Source: Bacteroidaceae bacterium
GTDB taxonomy: Bacteria; Bacteroidota; Bacteroidia; Bacteroidales; Bacteroidaceae
Length of the DNA stretch: 64,000 nt
Direction of reading: 5' to 3'
Assembly (NCBI GenBank): GCA_017547205.1
Contig: JAFYQH010000003.1
Location: 43,786 to 107,785 of the forward strand
Part shown: positions 1-8,248 of the stretch, piece by piece
How the letters are laid out: the number at the start of each line of letters is the position of its first letter
Numbering within the stretch: position 1 is the first letter of the stretch
Made by a program: the position numbers and the translations under genes
Notes under the pieces: model-generated
The model's database searches: none
Told to the model about the DNA's origin: nothing
What the model saw: the letters and a program-made list of their open reading frames with translations, nothing else

Positions 1-716
1 AGATGGCACTTACAATGTACATTGAACTGGCGCAGAACGGATTCCCTGCTGCACTGCATAAAATCGGCGAGTTCTATCTCAAAGGCATCAACCTAAAAAG
101 AAGAACAGACCTTGCCGCAAAGTTCTTTGAGAGCGGTGCCGAACACGGAAACCCCGAATGCTATTACGAACTGGCAAGGATGTACCGCGAAGGCATACAC
201 TACGCAGCCGACAGGGAAAAGGAAATTGAAATGCTTGAGATTGCAGCCGGATTGCAGGAACCAAAGTCCATATTGATACTGAGCCGCTATCTATTAGAGG
301 GCAGCTTTGTAGAGAAGGACACGGCACGCGCACAGGAAATGTTGCACAGTGAAGCAATCAAGGGCGGTGCCGACGCCATGTTCCTGTATGCAATTATAAT
401 GAAAGAAAAGAATATTGAAAAGGACTCACTGCTCGGTACACCTCTCGAATGCATAAACAAGGCAGCAAATAAAGGATCGCACGATGCCATGCTTTGGAAG
501 ATGAGGTACGAAGAAACCATGGAAAACTACGACGAAGCATACAAGATGGCAAAGCAGATGTACATCAACAACAACATTGAAGCTACCATATACCTTGCCG
601 ACTGTTACCTCAATGGAAAAGGTGTCGGGCGCGACAGGCGTCTTGCCAAAGACCTTTACCGGGAAGCAGCCGCAAAAGGCAGCGAAGAAGCCAAAAGAAT
701 ACTTGACGGATGGTAA
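1..716 (+). CDS. Sel1-like repeat protein, 5' end outside the window
   Basis: About 237 residues are visible and consist of Sel1-like (TPR-related) helical repeats; the clearest units read YYELARMYREG and YLADCYLNGKGVGRD followed by an AA..G..EA turn. Such repeats are protein-protein scaffolds and give no enzymatic prediction. The first ATG, at base 3, falls in the middle of a repeat and no signal peptide precedes it, so the true start is almost certainly upstream of the window. The spacing between repeats is less regular than in the Sel1 protein at 6.6 kb. The gene ends about 120 bp before rnr and no hairpin terminator is visible between them. Function is unknown. Confidence 0.75.
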   Translation, partial: MALTMYIELAQNGFPAALHKIGEFYLKGINLKRRTDLAAKFFESGAEHGNPECYYELARMYREGIHYAADREKEIEMLEIAAGLQEPKSILILSRYLLEGSFVEKDTARAQEMLHSEAIKGGADAMFLYAIIMKEKNIEKDSLLGTPLECINKAANKGSHDAMLWKMRYEETMENYDEAYKMAKQMYINNNIEATIYLADCYLNGKGVGRDRRLAKDLYREAAAKGSEEAKRILDGW

Positions 717-836
717 CTGTCGAGTAGCCACGCTGCATTTTCACAAAGTTTAAACATTCCATTCTGCAGTTTTGCCCTCTGGTGATTGGCAAATGCCATT
801 TTATTACTAATTTAGCAGAAATAAAATCATACGGCT

Positions 837-2987
837 ATGGCAAAAAAAGGTGGAAAGACAAAGGGACGCATGAACAAGAACATGCTGGTGGAGATGCTGG
901 TGGAGATGTTCAACCGCAATGAAGGAAAGGCGATGAGCCCTAAGGAGATATTCAAGGAACTGGGTCTCACGTCCACATCGGCCAGAACACTCTGCGTACA
1001 GATTCTTGACGACATGGTTTTCGATGGCTACCTCATGGAGCCCGAGTTCCGCCGGTATGTACTTGCCAACAACGTGTCGATGCTCTACGGAACATTCTCA
1101 CGCAACAGGGACGGCTACAACGAGTTCTACCCCGAGGACGGGAGCGAGCCTGTACTCATAAGCGAGCGCAACTCGGCACATGCACTCACCGACGACATGG
1201 TACGTGTCGCGCTTTTTGCACGCCGCAAGGGACGTGGCCGCGAAGGCGAGGTGGTGGAGATTGTAAAACGTGCACACGACACATTCGTGGGCGAACTCCA
1301 TGTAGAGAAGCACTACGCTTTTCTCATCACCGAGAGCCGCCTGATGCCCAACGACATATTCATACCTAAGGATTTGCTCAAGGGCGGAAAGAACGGAGAC
1401 AAGGCCGTAGTAAAACTGCTCGAGTGGCCGGCCGAAAGCAAGAACCCCGTGGGCAAGGTCATTGATGTGCTTGGCAGGAGCGGTGACAACGACACCGAGA
1501 TGAATGCCATACTTGCCGAGTTCGGGCTGCCGTACAAGTACCCCGAGGCTGTTGAGATTGCAGCATCCAAGCTGCCTACGGACATTACCCCCGAGGAGAT
1601 TGCCGCACGCGAGGACTTCCGCGATGTAACCACATTCACGATAGACCCGGCCGATGCCAAGGACTTTGACGATGCACTGTCGATACGCAAGACTGGCGAG
1701 GATACATGGGAGATAGGAGTGCATATTGCCGACGTCTCGCACTATGTTACCGAAGGAAGTATTATCGACAAGGAGGCATTCAAGCGTGCCACGTCGATAT
1801 ACCTTGTCGACCGCACAATACCGATGCTGCCCGAGCACCTTTGCAACTTCCTATGTTCGTTGCGTCCCAATGAGGAGAAACTCACTTATTCGGTCATATT
1901 TACTATGAACGAGAAGGCCGAGGTAAAGAAATCCCGCATTGTGCGTACCGTTATAAACAGCGACCGCAGATTCAGCTACGAGGAGGTACAGGATATAATT
2001 GAGAAGGGCGAAGGCGAATACCTCGAGGAGATAAATACCCTGAACATGCTTGCGCAGAAGATGCGCAGCAAGAGGTTCCAGGCCGGAGCGATAGACTTCC
2101 AACAAGCCGAGGTACATTTCCGTCTCGACGACAAGGGCAAGCCCCTGTCGGTATACTTCAGCGAGAGCAACGAGTCGCACCAGCTCATCGAGGAGTTCAT
2201 GCTGCTTGCCAACCGCACGGTTGCCGAGAAGATAGGACGCAAGGTTCCCGGCGGCAGTAACCCGAAGACTTTCGTCTACCGCATACATGACGAGCCGAAC
2301 ATGGAGAAGATGTCAATGCTCGCCAAGTTCGTCGGCAAACTGGGCTACAAGATGCGCAGCGCATCGGGGCGCACCACATCGGCCAGCGCACTCAACAGCC
2401 TGCTCAAGGATGTACACGGCACAAAGGAGCAGAATGTAATAGAACAGATATCGTTGCGCGCCATGCAGAAGGCACGCTACTCAACCGGCAATATAGGACA
2501 CTACGGACTGGCATTCCGCTACTACACACATTTCACATCGCCCATACGCCGCTACCCCGACCTGCTGGTACACCGTCTGCTGCACCGTTACCTCACACTC
2601 GAGGCACGCACAGTGAGCCAACCTAAATATGAGGATTTGTGCGACCATTGTTCGGCACAGGAACAGGTTGCCGCCAATGCCGAGCGCGCCAGCATAAAGT
2701 ACAAGCAGGTGGAGTTCATGAGCGAACACATAGGCGAAGAGTACGACGCTGTCATAAGCGGCGTTACGGAGTGGGGATTCTACGCCGAGATAAACGAGAA
2801 CAAGTGCGAGGGCATGGTACCCATACGCACACTACAGGACGACTATTACGAGTTCGACGACGCCAACTACTGCCTCACGGGACGACGCACACACCGCAAG
2901 TTCACCATCGGCGACCCGGTACGCATAAAGATTGTGCGCGCCAACCTCGACCGCAAACAGCTCGACTTCGAACTGATGGAACAATAA
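837..2987 (+). CDS. rnr: ribonuclease R
   Basis: A 716-residue RNase II/R family exoribonuclease, which degrades structured RNA processively from the 3' end in the cytoplasm. Order of domains: a basic N-terminus with a winged-helix segment (about 15-70), cold-shock OB folds, the RNB catalytic domain with the acidic cluster DPADAKDFDDA near residue 275, and a C-terminal S1 domain (about 635-715, starting YDAVISGVTEWGFY). Length fits RNase R rather than the shorter RNase II. The lysine/glycine-rich start MAKKGGKTKG is used because it opens the conserved N-terminus. The gene lies upstream of, and in the same direction as, a two-component pair, with 58 bp between. Confidence 0.95.
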   Translation: MAKKGGKTKGRMNKNMLVEMLVEMFNRNEGKAMSPKEIFKELGLTSTSARTLCVQILDDMVFDGYLMEPEFRRYVLANNVSMLYGTFSRNRDGYNEFYPEDGSEPVLISERNSAHALTDDMVRVALFARRKGRGREGEVVEIVKRAHDTFVGELHVEKHYAFLITESRLMPNDIFIPKDLLKGGKNGDKAVVKLLEWPAESKNPVGKVIDVLGRSGDNDTEMNAILAEFGLPYKYPEAVEIAASKLPTDITPEEIAAREDFRDVTTFTIDPADAKDFDDALSIRKTGEDTWEIGVHIADVSHYVTEGSIIDKEAFKRATSIYLVDRTIPMLPEHLCNFLCSLRPNEEKLTYSVIFTMNEKAEVKKSRIVRTVINSDRRFSYEEVQDIIEKGEGEYLEEINTLNMLAQKMRSKRFQAGAIDFQQAEVHFRLDDKGKPLSVYFSESNESHQLIEEFMLLANRTVAEKIGRKVPGGSNPKTFVYRIHDEPNMEKMSMLAKFVGKLGYKMRSASGRTTSASALNSLLKDVHGTKEQNVIEQISLRAMQKARYSTGNIGHYGLAFRYYTHFTSPIRRYPDLLVHRLLHRYLTLEARTVSQPKYEDLCDHCSAQEQVAANAERASIKYKQVEFMSEHIGEEYDAVISGVTEWGFYAEINENKCEGMVPIRTLQDDYYEFDDANYCLTGRRTHRKFTIGDPVRIKIVRANLDRKQLDFELMEQ

Positions 2988-3045
2988 CCGATTTCAGTTA
3001 CAATTCAGAATCGCCCCGTAACTTGCGGCAAAAAAAGAGAGAACG

Positions 3046-3729
3046 ATGAAACTGCTTATCATAGAAGACGATGCCTCACTGCGTGAGATAATGCAGCGCG
3101 CACTCATCAAGGAGGGATATGTGGTGGAGACAGCACCTACATACTTCGATGCCTGTGACAAGATTGCCGGCTACAGCTACGACTGCATAATGCTTGACAT
3201 AATGCTGCCCGACGGCAACGGACTTAAACTGCTTGAACAGATAAAGGGAATGGGCAAGAACGACAGGGTGATAATAATATCGGCCAAGGACTCCCTCGAC
3301 GACAAGATTGCCGGGCTTGACCTGGGTGCCGACGACTACCTGCCCAAACCATTCTACATGGCCGAACTGCAGGCACGCATAAAGAGCGTACTGCGCCGTG
3401 GCAGCGGAGCCGTACAGAGTACCATGAACGCAGGCAACATCTCCCTCGACCTGCAGAGCCGCCGGGTATCTATTGCCGGGAAGGAGGTGCCGTTGCTCAA
3501 GAAGGAGTTCGACATACTACTCTACTTCATGCAGCGCCCGGGACACATTGTGGACAAGGCTGTGCTGGCCGAGGCCGTATGGGGCGACCACATAGACATG
3601 GTAGACAACTTCCAGTTCGTATATGCACAGATAAAGAACCTGAGAAAGAAGATTGCCGAAGCCGGTGCCGACATGAACGTAAAGGCTGTCTACGGCTTCG
3701 GGTACAAATTCACAGAGACCGAAGAATGA
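3046..3729 (+). CDS. OmpR/PhoB-family response regulator
   Basis: A 227-residue response regulator: receiver domain (about 1-115) with the acidic pair EDD at 7-9, phospho-acceptor Asp in MLDIMLPDGNG near residue 50, and the conserved Lys in LPKPF near 103; then a winged-helix DNA-binding domain (about 130-225) ending in the usual VYGFGYKF. It presumably binds promoter DNA when phosphorylated by the kinase encoded next. The stop codon overlaps the kinase start codon (ATGA), so the two are translationally coupled. Targets cannot be read from the sequence. Confidence 0.92.
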   Translation: MKLLIIEDDASLREIMQRALIKEGYVVETAPTYFDACDKIAGYSYDCIMLDIMLPDGNGLKLLEQIKGMGKNDRVIIISAKDSLDDKIAGLDLGADDYLPKPFYMAELQARIKSVLRRGSGAVQSTMNAGNISLDLQSRRVSIAGKEVPLLKKEFDILLYFMQRPGHIVDKAVLAEAVWGDHIDMVDNFQFVYAQIKNLRKKIAEAGADMNVKAVYGFGYKFTETEE

Positions 3730-4988
3730 AACTCATATACCGCGTTACATTAAGACTTGCCATGGTGCTGTTACCCATACTCCTTTTATGGGCAGCCATA
3801 TTCTACTTTGCCATGGTGAACGAGATAAATGACGAGACTGATGACAGCCTCGAGGATTATGCCGAACTTATAGTACGGCGCGTACTTACAGGGCAGGAAC
3901 TGCCCAAGCCCGGTGACGGCACAAACAACACCTATAACATTGAGATACTGCCATGGGACACGGAGGAACAACCGTCCATGCACTTCGAGGACAAGCGGGT
4001 GTACATACCCGAAAAGCGCGAGACAGAGCCGGCAAGGGTACTCACTCTAATATTCCCCGACGAGAACGGACTGAAGTATATGCTCACCGTCTCAATGCCC
4101 ACATTCGAACGCGAAGACCTGCTGCTTGCAATGCTATGGCACGTAATTGCAATATACGCGATACTCCTTGTAACCATACTTGCAGTGACTGCGCTCATAT
4201 TCCACTACAGCATGCGCCCACTGTACGCGCTGCTGCGCTGGCTCGACCGCTACCACCCCGGAAAAGGCGTTGAGAACCTGCCCGACGGGAAGAGCGTGCT
4301 GGAATTCAAGAAACTTACCTATGCTGCGCGAAGCACGATAGAGCGCGCCGAGAGCTACATGGAAAGGCAAAAGCAGTTCATAGGCAATGCCTCGCACGAG
4401 CTGCAGACACCGCTTGCGGTACTGGGGACGCGCATAGAGTGGATGATAGACAACACCGCTCTTACCGACGAGCAGTTTGCAGAACTCTCGAAGATGCGCC
4501 AGTCGCTGCACCGGCTCACACGCCTGAACCGTACACTACTGCTCATCTCCAAGATAGAAAATGCACAGTTCAACGACAAGAGAGACATCGACATAGTAGA
4601 ACTTATCAATGGCGAGCTTGAGGTATACGGTGACATATATGCCGACAAGGAGATAAAGTGCGAAACCGCACTGCCGCCAAAATTCATAGTGTGCATGGAC
4701 GAATCACTGGCGACAACCATGATTACCAACCTCCTGAAAAACGCATTCCTGCACTCGCCCGAAGGAGGAACGATAAAGGTATCAATAGAAAAGGAGTCGC
4801 TTGTAATTGCCAACAGCGGAAACGGGGAACTCGACAGAGCAAGGCTTTTCGACAGGTTCTACACAAGCGGCAAGAATGGCTCTACCGGCCTTGGACTTGC
4901 ACTGGTAAAGTCCATTGCCGACAGCTACAGATTCAAGATTGAGTACAGTTACGGGGATGGAATGCACCGCTTCGAGATAAAATTCTGA
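3726..4988 (+). CDS. membrane sensor histidine kinase
   Basis: A 420-residue sensor kinase partnered with the preceding OmpR-type regulator. Two membrane segments flank a periplasmic sensor of about 110 residues (TM1 about 10-30, TM2 about 140-165). The cytoplasmic part has the dimerisation/phosphotransfer motif SHELQTPLA (about residue 225), the N-box NLLKNAFLHS and the G-box GSTGLGLAL. The ATP-lid Asp position reads NSGNG rather than D.GxG, a substitution seen in some kinases of this class. The start chosen is the ATG overlapping the regulator stop; reading further upstream only runs into the regulator in another frame. The stimulus is unknown. Confidence 0.9.
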   Translation: MKLIYRVTLRLAMVLLPILLLWAAIFYFAMVNEINDETDDSLEDYAELIVRRVLTGQELPKPGDGTNNTYNIEILPWDTEEQPSMHFEDKRVYIPEKRETEPARVLTLIFPDENGLKYMLTVSMPTFEREDLLLAMLWHVIAIYAILLVTILAVTALIFHYSMRPLYALLRWLDRYHPGKGVENLPDGKSVLEFKKLTYAARSTIERAESYMERQKQFIGNASHELQTPLAVLGTRIEWMIDNTALTDEQFAELSKMRQSLHRLTRLNRTLLLISKIENAQFNDKRDIDIVELINGELEVYGDIYADKEIKCETALPPKFIVCMDESLATTMITNLLKNAFLHSPEGGTIKVSIEKESLVIANSGNGELDRARLFDRFYTSGKNGSTGLGLALVKSIADSYRFKIEYSYGDGMHRFEIKF

Positions 4989-5001
4989 AACATAGCATAA
5001 T

Positions 5002-5029
5002 AAAAAGGAGTCCCGAATGGAACTCCTTT
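5002..5029 (-). terminator. rho-independent terminator after tRNA-Cys
   Basis: An 11-bp stem (one G-U pair) with a GAAT/ATTC loop sits directly downstream of the tRNA on the minus strand and is followed by a run of five T residues. It lies just after the kinase stop codon and may also attenuate read-through from the plus strand. Confidence 0.7.
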
Positions 5030-5030
5030 G

Positions 5031-5102
5031 AGGTACCTGGCGGATTCGAACCGCCGTACACGGTTTTGCAGACCGCTGACTAAGCCACTCATCCAAGGTA
5101 CC
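5031..5102 (-). tRNA. tRNA-Cys (anticodon GCA)
   Basis: On the minus strand the 72-nt sequence folds as a cloverleaf: perfect 7-bp acceptor stem GGTACCT/AGGTACC, anticodon loop CTGCAAA with anticodon GCA, T arm GGCGG-TTCGAAT-CCGCC, and discriminator U73, the expected identity base for cysteine tRNA. The 3' CCA is not encoded. It is transcribed against both neighbouring coding genes. Confidence 0.95.
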
Positions 5103-5245
5103 GGTTGGCAAGGCATAGCCTTTAGCGACGACAAAGGTAAGACATTTTTTGTGAAGAACAAATAAAGAAGGTCATTTTTTGTCCGGCGAGGCTACTTTTA
5201 ATCAATTATTCCACTTTTTAATCCCAATTTATACATTTATTGCTT

Positions 5246-5253
5246 TATCTTCG
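5246..5253 (+). promoter_or_regulatory. -7 box of the tilS promoter
   Basis: TATCTTCG fits the Bacteroidota -7 consensus TAnnTTTG with one change. It lies 16 bp before the ATG at 5270, which supports that start over an ATG 30 bp upstream that would precede the transcription start. Confidence 0.5.
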
Positions 5254-5269
5254 CACAACGACTTGCGTA

Positions 5270-6583
5270 ATGATATATAAGGTACAGGAGTTCATAGAGA
5301 AGCATCACCTGCTCAACTACGGGGACAAGGTGCTTGTTGCACTGAGCGGCGGAGCCGACTCGGTGGCACTGCTCATTGCACTCCGCAAGCTGGGCTACAG
5401 ATGCGGGGCCATGCACTGCAACTTTCATTTGCGGGGAGAGGAGAGCAACCGCGACGAGCAGTTCGTAAAGAATTTATGCAACAGGCTCGATGTTGAGCTT
5501 GCCATCATTCATTTCGACACCACAGACTACGCCAAGGAGAAAGGCATATCGGTAGAGATGGCCGCACGCGAACTACGTTACGAGGCATTCGAAAAACATA
5601 TGACCGCGACAGGAGCAGTAGCCATTGCCGTAGCCCACCACCGCGACGACTCGGCCGAGACACTGCTGCTGAACCTTACACGCGGCACGGGAATAAGGGG
5701 ATTGCACGGAATAATGCCCAGGAACGGACATATCATACGCCCCCTGCTTTGCGTGGGGCGCGAGGAGATAATCAAGTACCTTGAATGGCGCAAGGAGAAG
5801 TATGTAACCGACAGCACCAACCTCACAGCCGACTACACCCGCAACAAGATAAGGCTCGAGGTTATTCCTAAACTCGCCGAGATAAACCCGTCAATACTCG
5901 GGAGTCTCGCGGCAACGGCACAGAGACTGAACGAAGCTGAACTCATATACAGCAAGGCTATTGAAGAGTCCATATCAAGGGTAAAGGAGGAAAACCTCAT
6001 AAGCATTGAACGGCTCAGGAAAGAGGTTGCACCGGCAACAGTGCTGCATGAGATTCTGTCGCCCCTCGGGTTCAACGGCTCACAGGCTGCCGAAATAGCC
6101 TCATCGCTTGACGCGAACAGCGGAAAACTGTTCAGCAGCGGTAAATGGATTGTAGTGAAGGACCGTGACATGCTTGCAATCGCACCCGAAGGGAGCAACG
6201 AAGAGATTGAAATCACCCTGCCGGCCAGCGGCTCCGTAACAGCAACTACAGGAACACTCACAATAGAAGAGAAGGATTTTGACGGCAATATACCCAAATA
6301 TAAAGGGATAGCATGCCTTGATGCCTCTACACTGCGCCACCCGCTTACGCTACGCAATACCCGCGCAGGTGACCGCTTCGCGCCGTTCGGCATGCGCGGC
6401 ACCAAACTCGTCAGCGACTACCTTACCGACCGCAAGAAAAGCATACTCGACAAAAGGCAGCAGCTGGTTGTCACTGATGCCGCCGGTACTATCGTATGGC
6501 TGGTAGGGGAACGCCCGGCAGCACCGTTCTGTATAGGGAAAAGCACAAAAAGAATCCTCTGCCTTGAATGGAAGAGGATTTGA
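5270..6583 (+). CDS. tilS: tRNA(Ile)-lysidine synthase
   Basis: A 437-residue TilS/MesJ enzyme. It uses ATP and lysine to convert C34 of the CAU-anticodon isoleucine tRNA to lysidine, switching its decoding from AUG to AUA; it is essential in most bacteria. The PP-loop ATP-binding motif LSGGADS lies near residue 25, followed by the N-type ATP pyrophosphatase domain to about residue 220, a linker, and the C-terminal TilS domain (about 350-430, starting TLRNTRAGDRF). The start follows the promoter position and gives the family N-terminus MIYKVQEFIEK. The gene converges with the minus-strand operon ending 21 bp away. Confidence 0.95.
   Translation: MIYKVQEFIEKHHLLNYGDKVLVALSGGADSVALLIALRKLGYRCGAMHCNFHLRGEESNRDEQFVKNLCNRLDVELAIIHFDTTDYAKEKGISVEMAARELRYEAFEKHMTATGAVAIAVAHHRDDSAETLLLNLTRGTGIRGLHGIMPRNGHIIRPLLCVGREEIIKYLEWRKEKYVTDSTNLTADYTRNKIRLEVIPKLAEINPSILGSLAATAQRLNEAELIYSKAIEESISRVKEENLISIERLRKEVAPATVLHEILSPLGFNGSQAAEIASSLDANSGKLFSSGKWIVVKDRDMLAIAPEGSNEEIEITLPASGSVTATTGTLTIEEKDFDGNIPKYKGIACLDASTLRHPLTLRNTRAGDRFAPFGMRGTKLVSDYLTDRKKSILDKRQQLVVTDAAGTIVWLVGERPAAPFCIGKSTKRILCLEWKRI
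6547..6580 (-). terminator. terminator of the dnaN-to-Sel1 operon, inside the tilS 3' end
   Basis: An 8-bp inverted repeat (AATCCTCT/AGAGGATT) with an inner CC/GG pair is followed on the minus strand by TTCTTTTTG. It sits within the last codons of the convergent tilS gene, so the two transcription units overlap at their ends. Confidence 0.55.
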
Positions 6584-6604
6584 TCATACGCACATTATCA
6601 GAAC

Positions 6605-8236
6605 TTATCTGGTATTCTTCAATGCCCTTATTGCCGGTTCATACTCCTGTTCTGCGGCAAGTTTCCACCATTTTATGGCCTCATCAATATTCTTTTCGAC
6701 GCCGTCACCATTGTAATAGCACAGGCCAAGATCATACTGCGAACATGCGTAACCTTGTGCAGCAGCCTTTTTATACCACTTTACAGCTTCGCTGTAGCTC
6801 CGCTCCAGTTCTATTCCATTATAGAAACAGACCGCAAGGTTATGCTGGGCAAGCATGTGCCCCTGCTCGGCAGCCTGTATAAAGAGACGTGCAGCCTTTA
6901 GACGGTCCTGCACAACCCCCCTGCCCGAATAGTAACAGTTGGCAAGATTGAATTGCGCCTCGGCATGCCCAAGTTCCGCAGCCGACGTAAAAGCGGCAAA
7001 AGCCTTCTCCATATCCTTCTCCACCATTATGCCATCGTGATAAAAGACACCCAATGCATTCTGTGCACCTGCATGGTCCTGGCTGGCAGCTTCATTATAC
7101 CACCTCCATGCCTCGGCCATATCGAAATCGACTCCCAAGCCGTTCATGTAACATTCGGCAATATAAAACTGTGCGTCGGCATGCCCCGACTCCGCAGCCT
7201 TGCGGTACATCCTTGCAGCACGGACATAGTCCTGAGCAGTACCCTCGCCCATATAATGGCAGCTTGCAAGCTGGCACATGGCATCAAGGTCGCCTTTGTC
7301 GGCCGCCTTCTTATACCACTTGAATGCCTTGTGCAAATCAACATCAACGCCCTTACCCGAGTAATAGCAGCCGGCAAGTTCATATTGCGCATCCACATAC
7401 CCCTGCTCGGCAGCGGCATTATACCACTTTGCGGCCTCGGCCCAATCTTTCACTACTCCCTTACCGGCCGAATGAAACTCGGCAAGACAGGACTGCGATT
7501 CCGCATCACCCTGCAACGCAGCAGCCCTATACCATTTTGCAGCATCGGCATATGAATGCTCCACACCCTCACCGTTCTCATAACATATGGCAAGCAGACG
7601 CTGTGCCAAAGGATAACCCCCGTGCGCCGATTTTCTATACCAGTAGACCGCCTCTGCTAGACTCTGCTCAACACCTGAACCGGAATAGTAACAGCCGGCA
7701 AGTTCACACTGCGCTGCAGGATACCCCATTGCTGCAGCCTTATGGAAACACTCTGCAGCGGCAATGGCATCCTCCACAATACCGTTTCCGTCAAGATAAC
7801 ACCTGCCAAGGGCTGTAAGGGCCATGGGATTGCCTTGTGAAGCAGACATCATATACCAGTCTACAGCCTTTTCCGGGTCGGCCTTCACGCCGTTCCCTTT
7901 CATATAACAGTTGCCAAGGTTACACTGGGCGACATCGCTGCCTCTCTCGGCAGCTTCGGTCCACCATTTCACGGCCTGCCTGTAGTTGATTGAGACACCA
8001 ACCCCCTTGGCATAACAACTCCCGAGATTGCACATTGCATTCACATGACCGGCCTCGGCTGCATCCTTCCAACATGCTACAGCTTCGTCATAAACGGCGG
8101 ACTTGTAGGCGGCGACTCCTTGACTGTACATTTTCCCGGCATTGTCATGCACCTGCACGACAAGCAATGATCCTGCATAGACAGGACCCTGTACAAATGA
8201 AAATGCAAGAAATGACAGTAAAAAAAGCAATGGCAT
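6605..8236 (-). CDS. exported Sel1-repeat protein with 13 repeats
   Basis: A 543-residue protein with an N-terminal hydrophobic segment ending in VYAG (probable signal peptide, about 1-22, though the n-region lacks a positive charge) followed by 13 near-perfect 36-residue Sel1-like repeats of the form LA.CYY.G.GV..D...A..WY..AA..G...AQ. Repeats begin near residue 65 and run to the C-terminus. Such solenoids bind other proteins; no catalytic domain is present. It is the last gene of a minus-strand operon, 12 bp after a TPR protein with a degenerate trypsin fold, which suggests that the two exported repeat proteins work together. The partner and process are unknown. Confidence 0.85.
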   Translation of the reverse strand: MPLLFLLSFLAFSFVQGPVYAGSLLVVQVHDNAGKMYSQGVAAYKSAVYDEAVACWKDAAEAGHVNAMCNLGSCYAKGVGVSINYRQAVKWWTEAAERGSDVAQCNLGNCYMKGNGVKADPEKAVDWYMMSASQGNPMALTALGRCYLDGNGIVEDAIAAAECFHKAAAMGYPAAQCELAGCYYSGSGVEQSLAEAVYWYRKSAHGGYPLAQRLLAICYENGEGVEHSYADAAKWYRAAALQGDAESQSCLAEFHSAGKGVVKDWAEAAKWYNAAAEQGYVDAQYELAGCYYSGKGVDVDLHKAFKWYKKAADKGDLDAMCQLASCHYMGEGTAQDYVRAARMYRKAAESGHADAQFYIAECYMNGLGVDFDMAEAWRWYNEAASQDHAGAQNALGVFYHDGIMVEKDMEKAFAAFTSAAELGHAEAQFNLANCYYSGRGVVQDRLKAARLFIQAAEQGHMLAQHNLAVCFYNGIELERSYSEAVKWYKKAAAQGYACSQYDLGLCYYNGDGVEKNIDEAIKWWKLAAEQEYEPAIRALKNTR

Positions 8237-8248
8237 ATATACAATTCA

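Noticed and set aside
1098-1838. 246-codon open frame on the minus strand inside rnr
   Set aside because: Antisense shadow of a well-defined RNase R; no recognisable domain and no promoter or terminator.
3579-3725. Upstream extension of the first histidine kinase
   Set aside because: Overlaps the response regulator in another frame; the ATGA overlap and the following membrane helix define the start at 3726.
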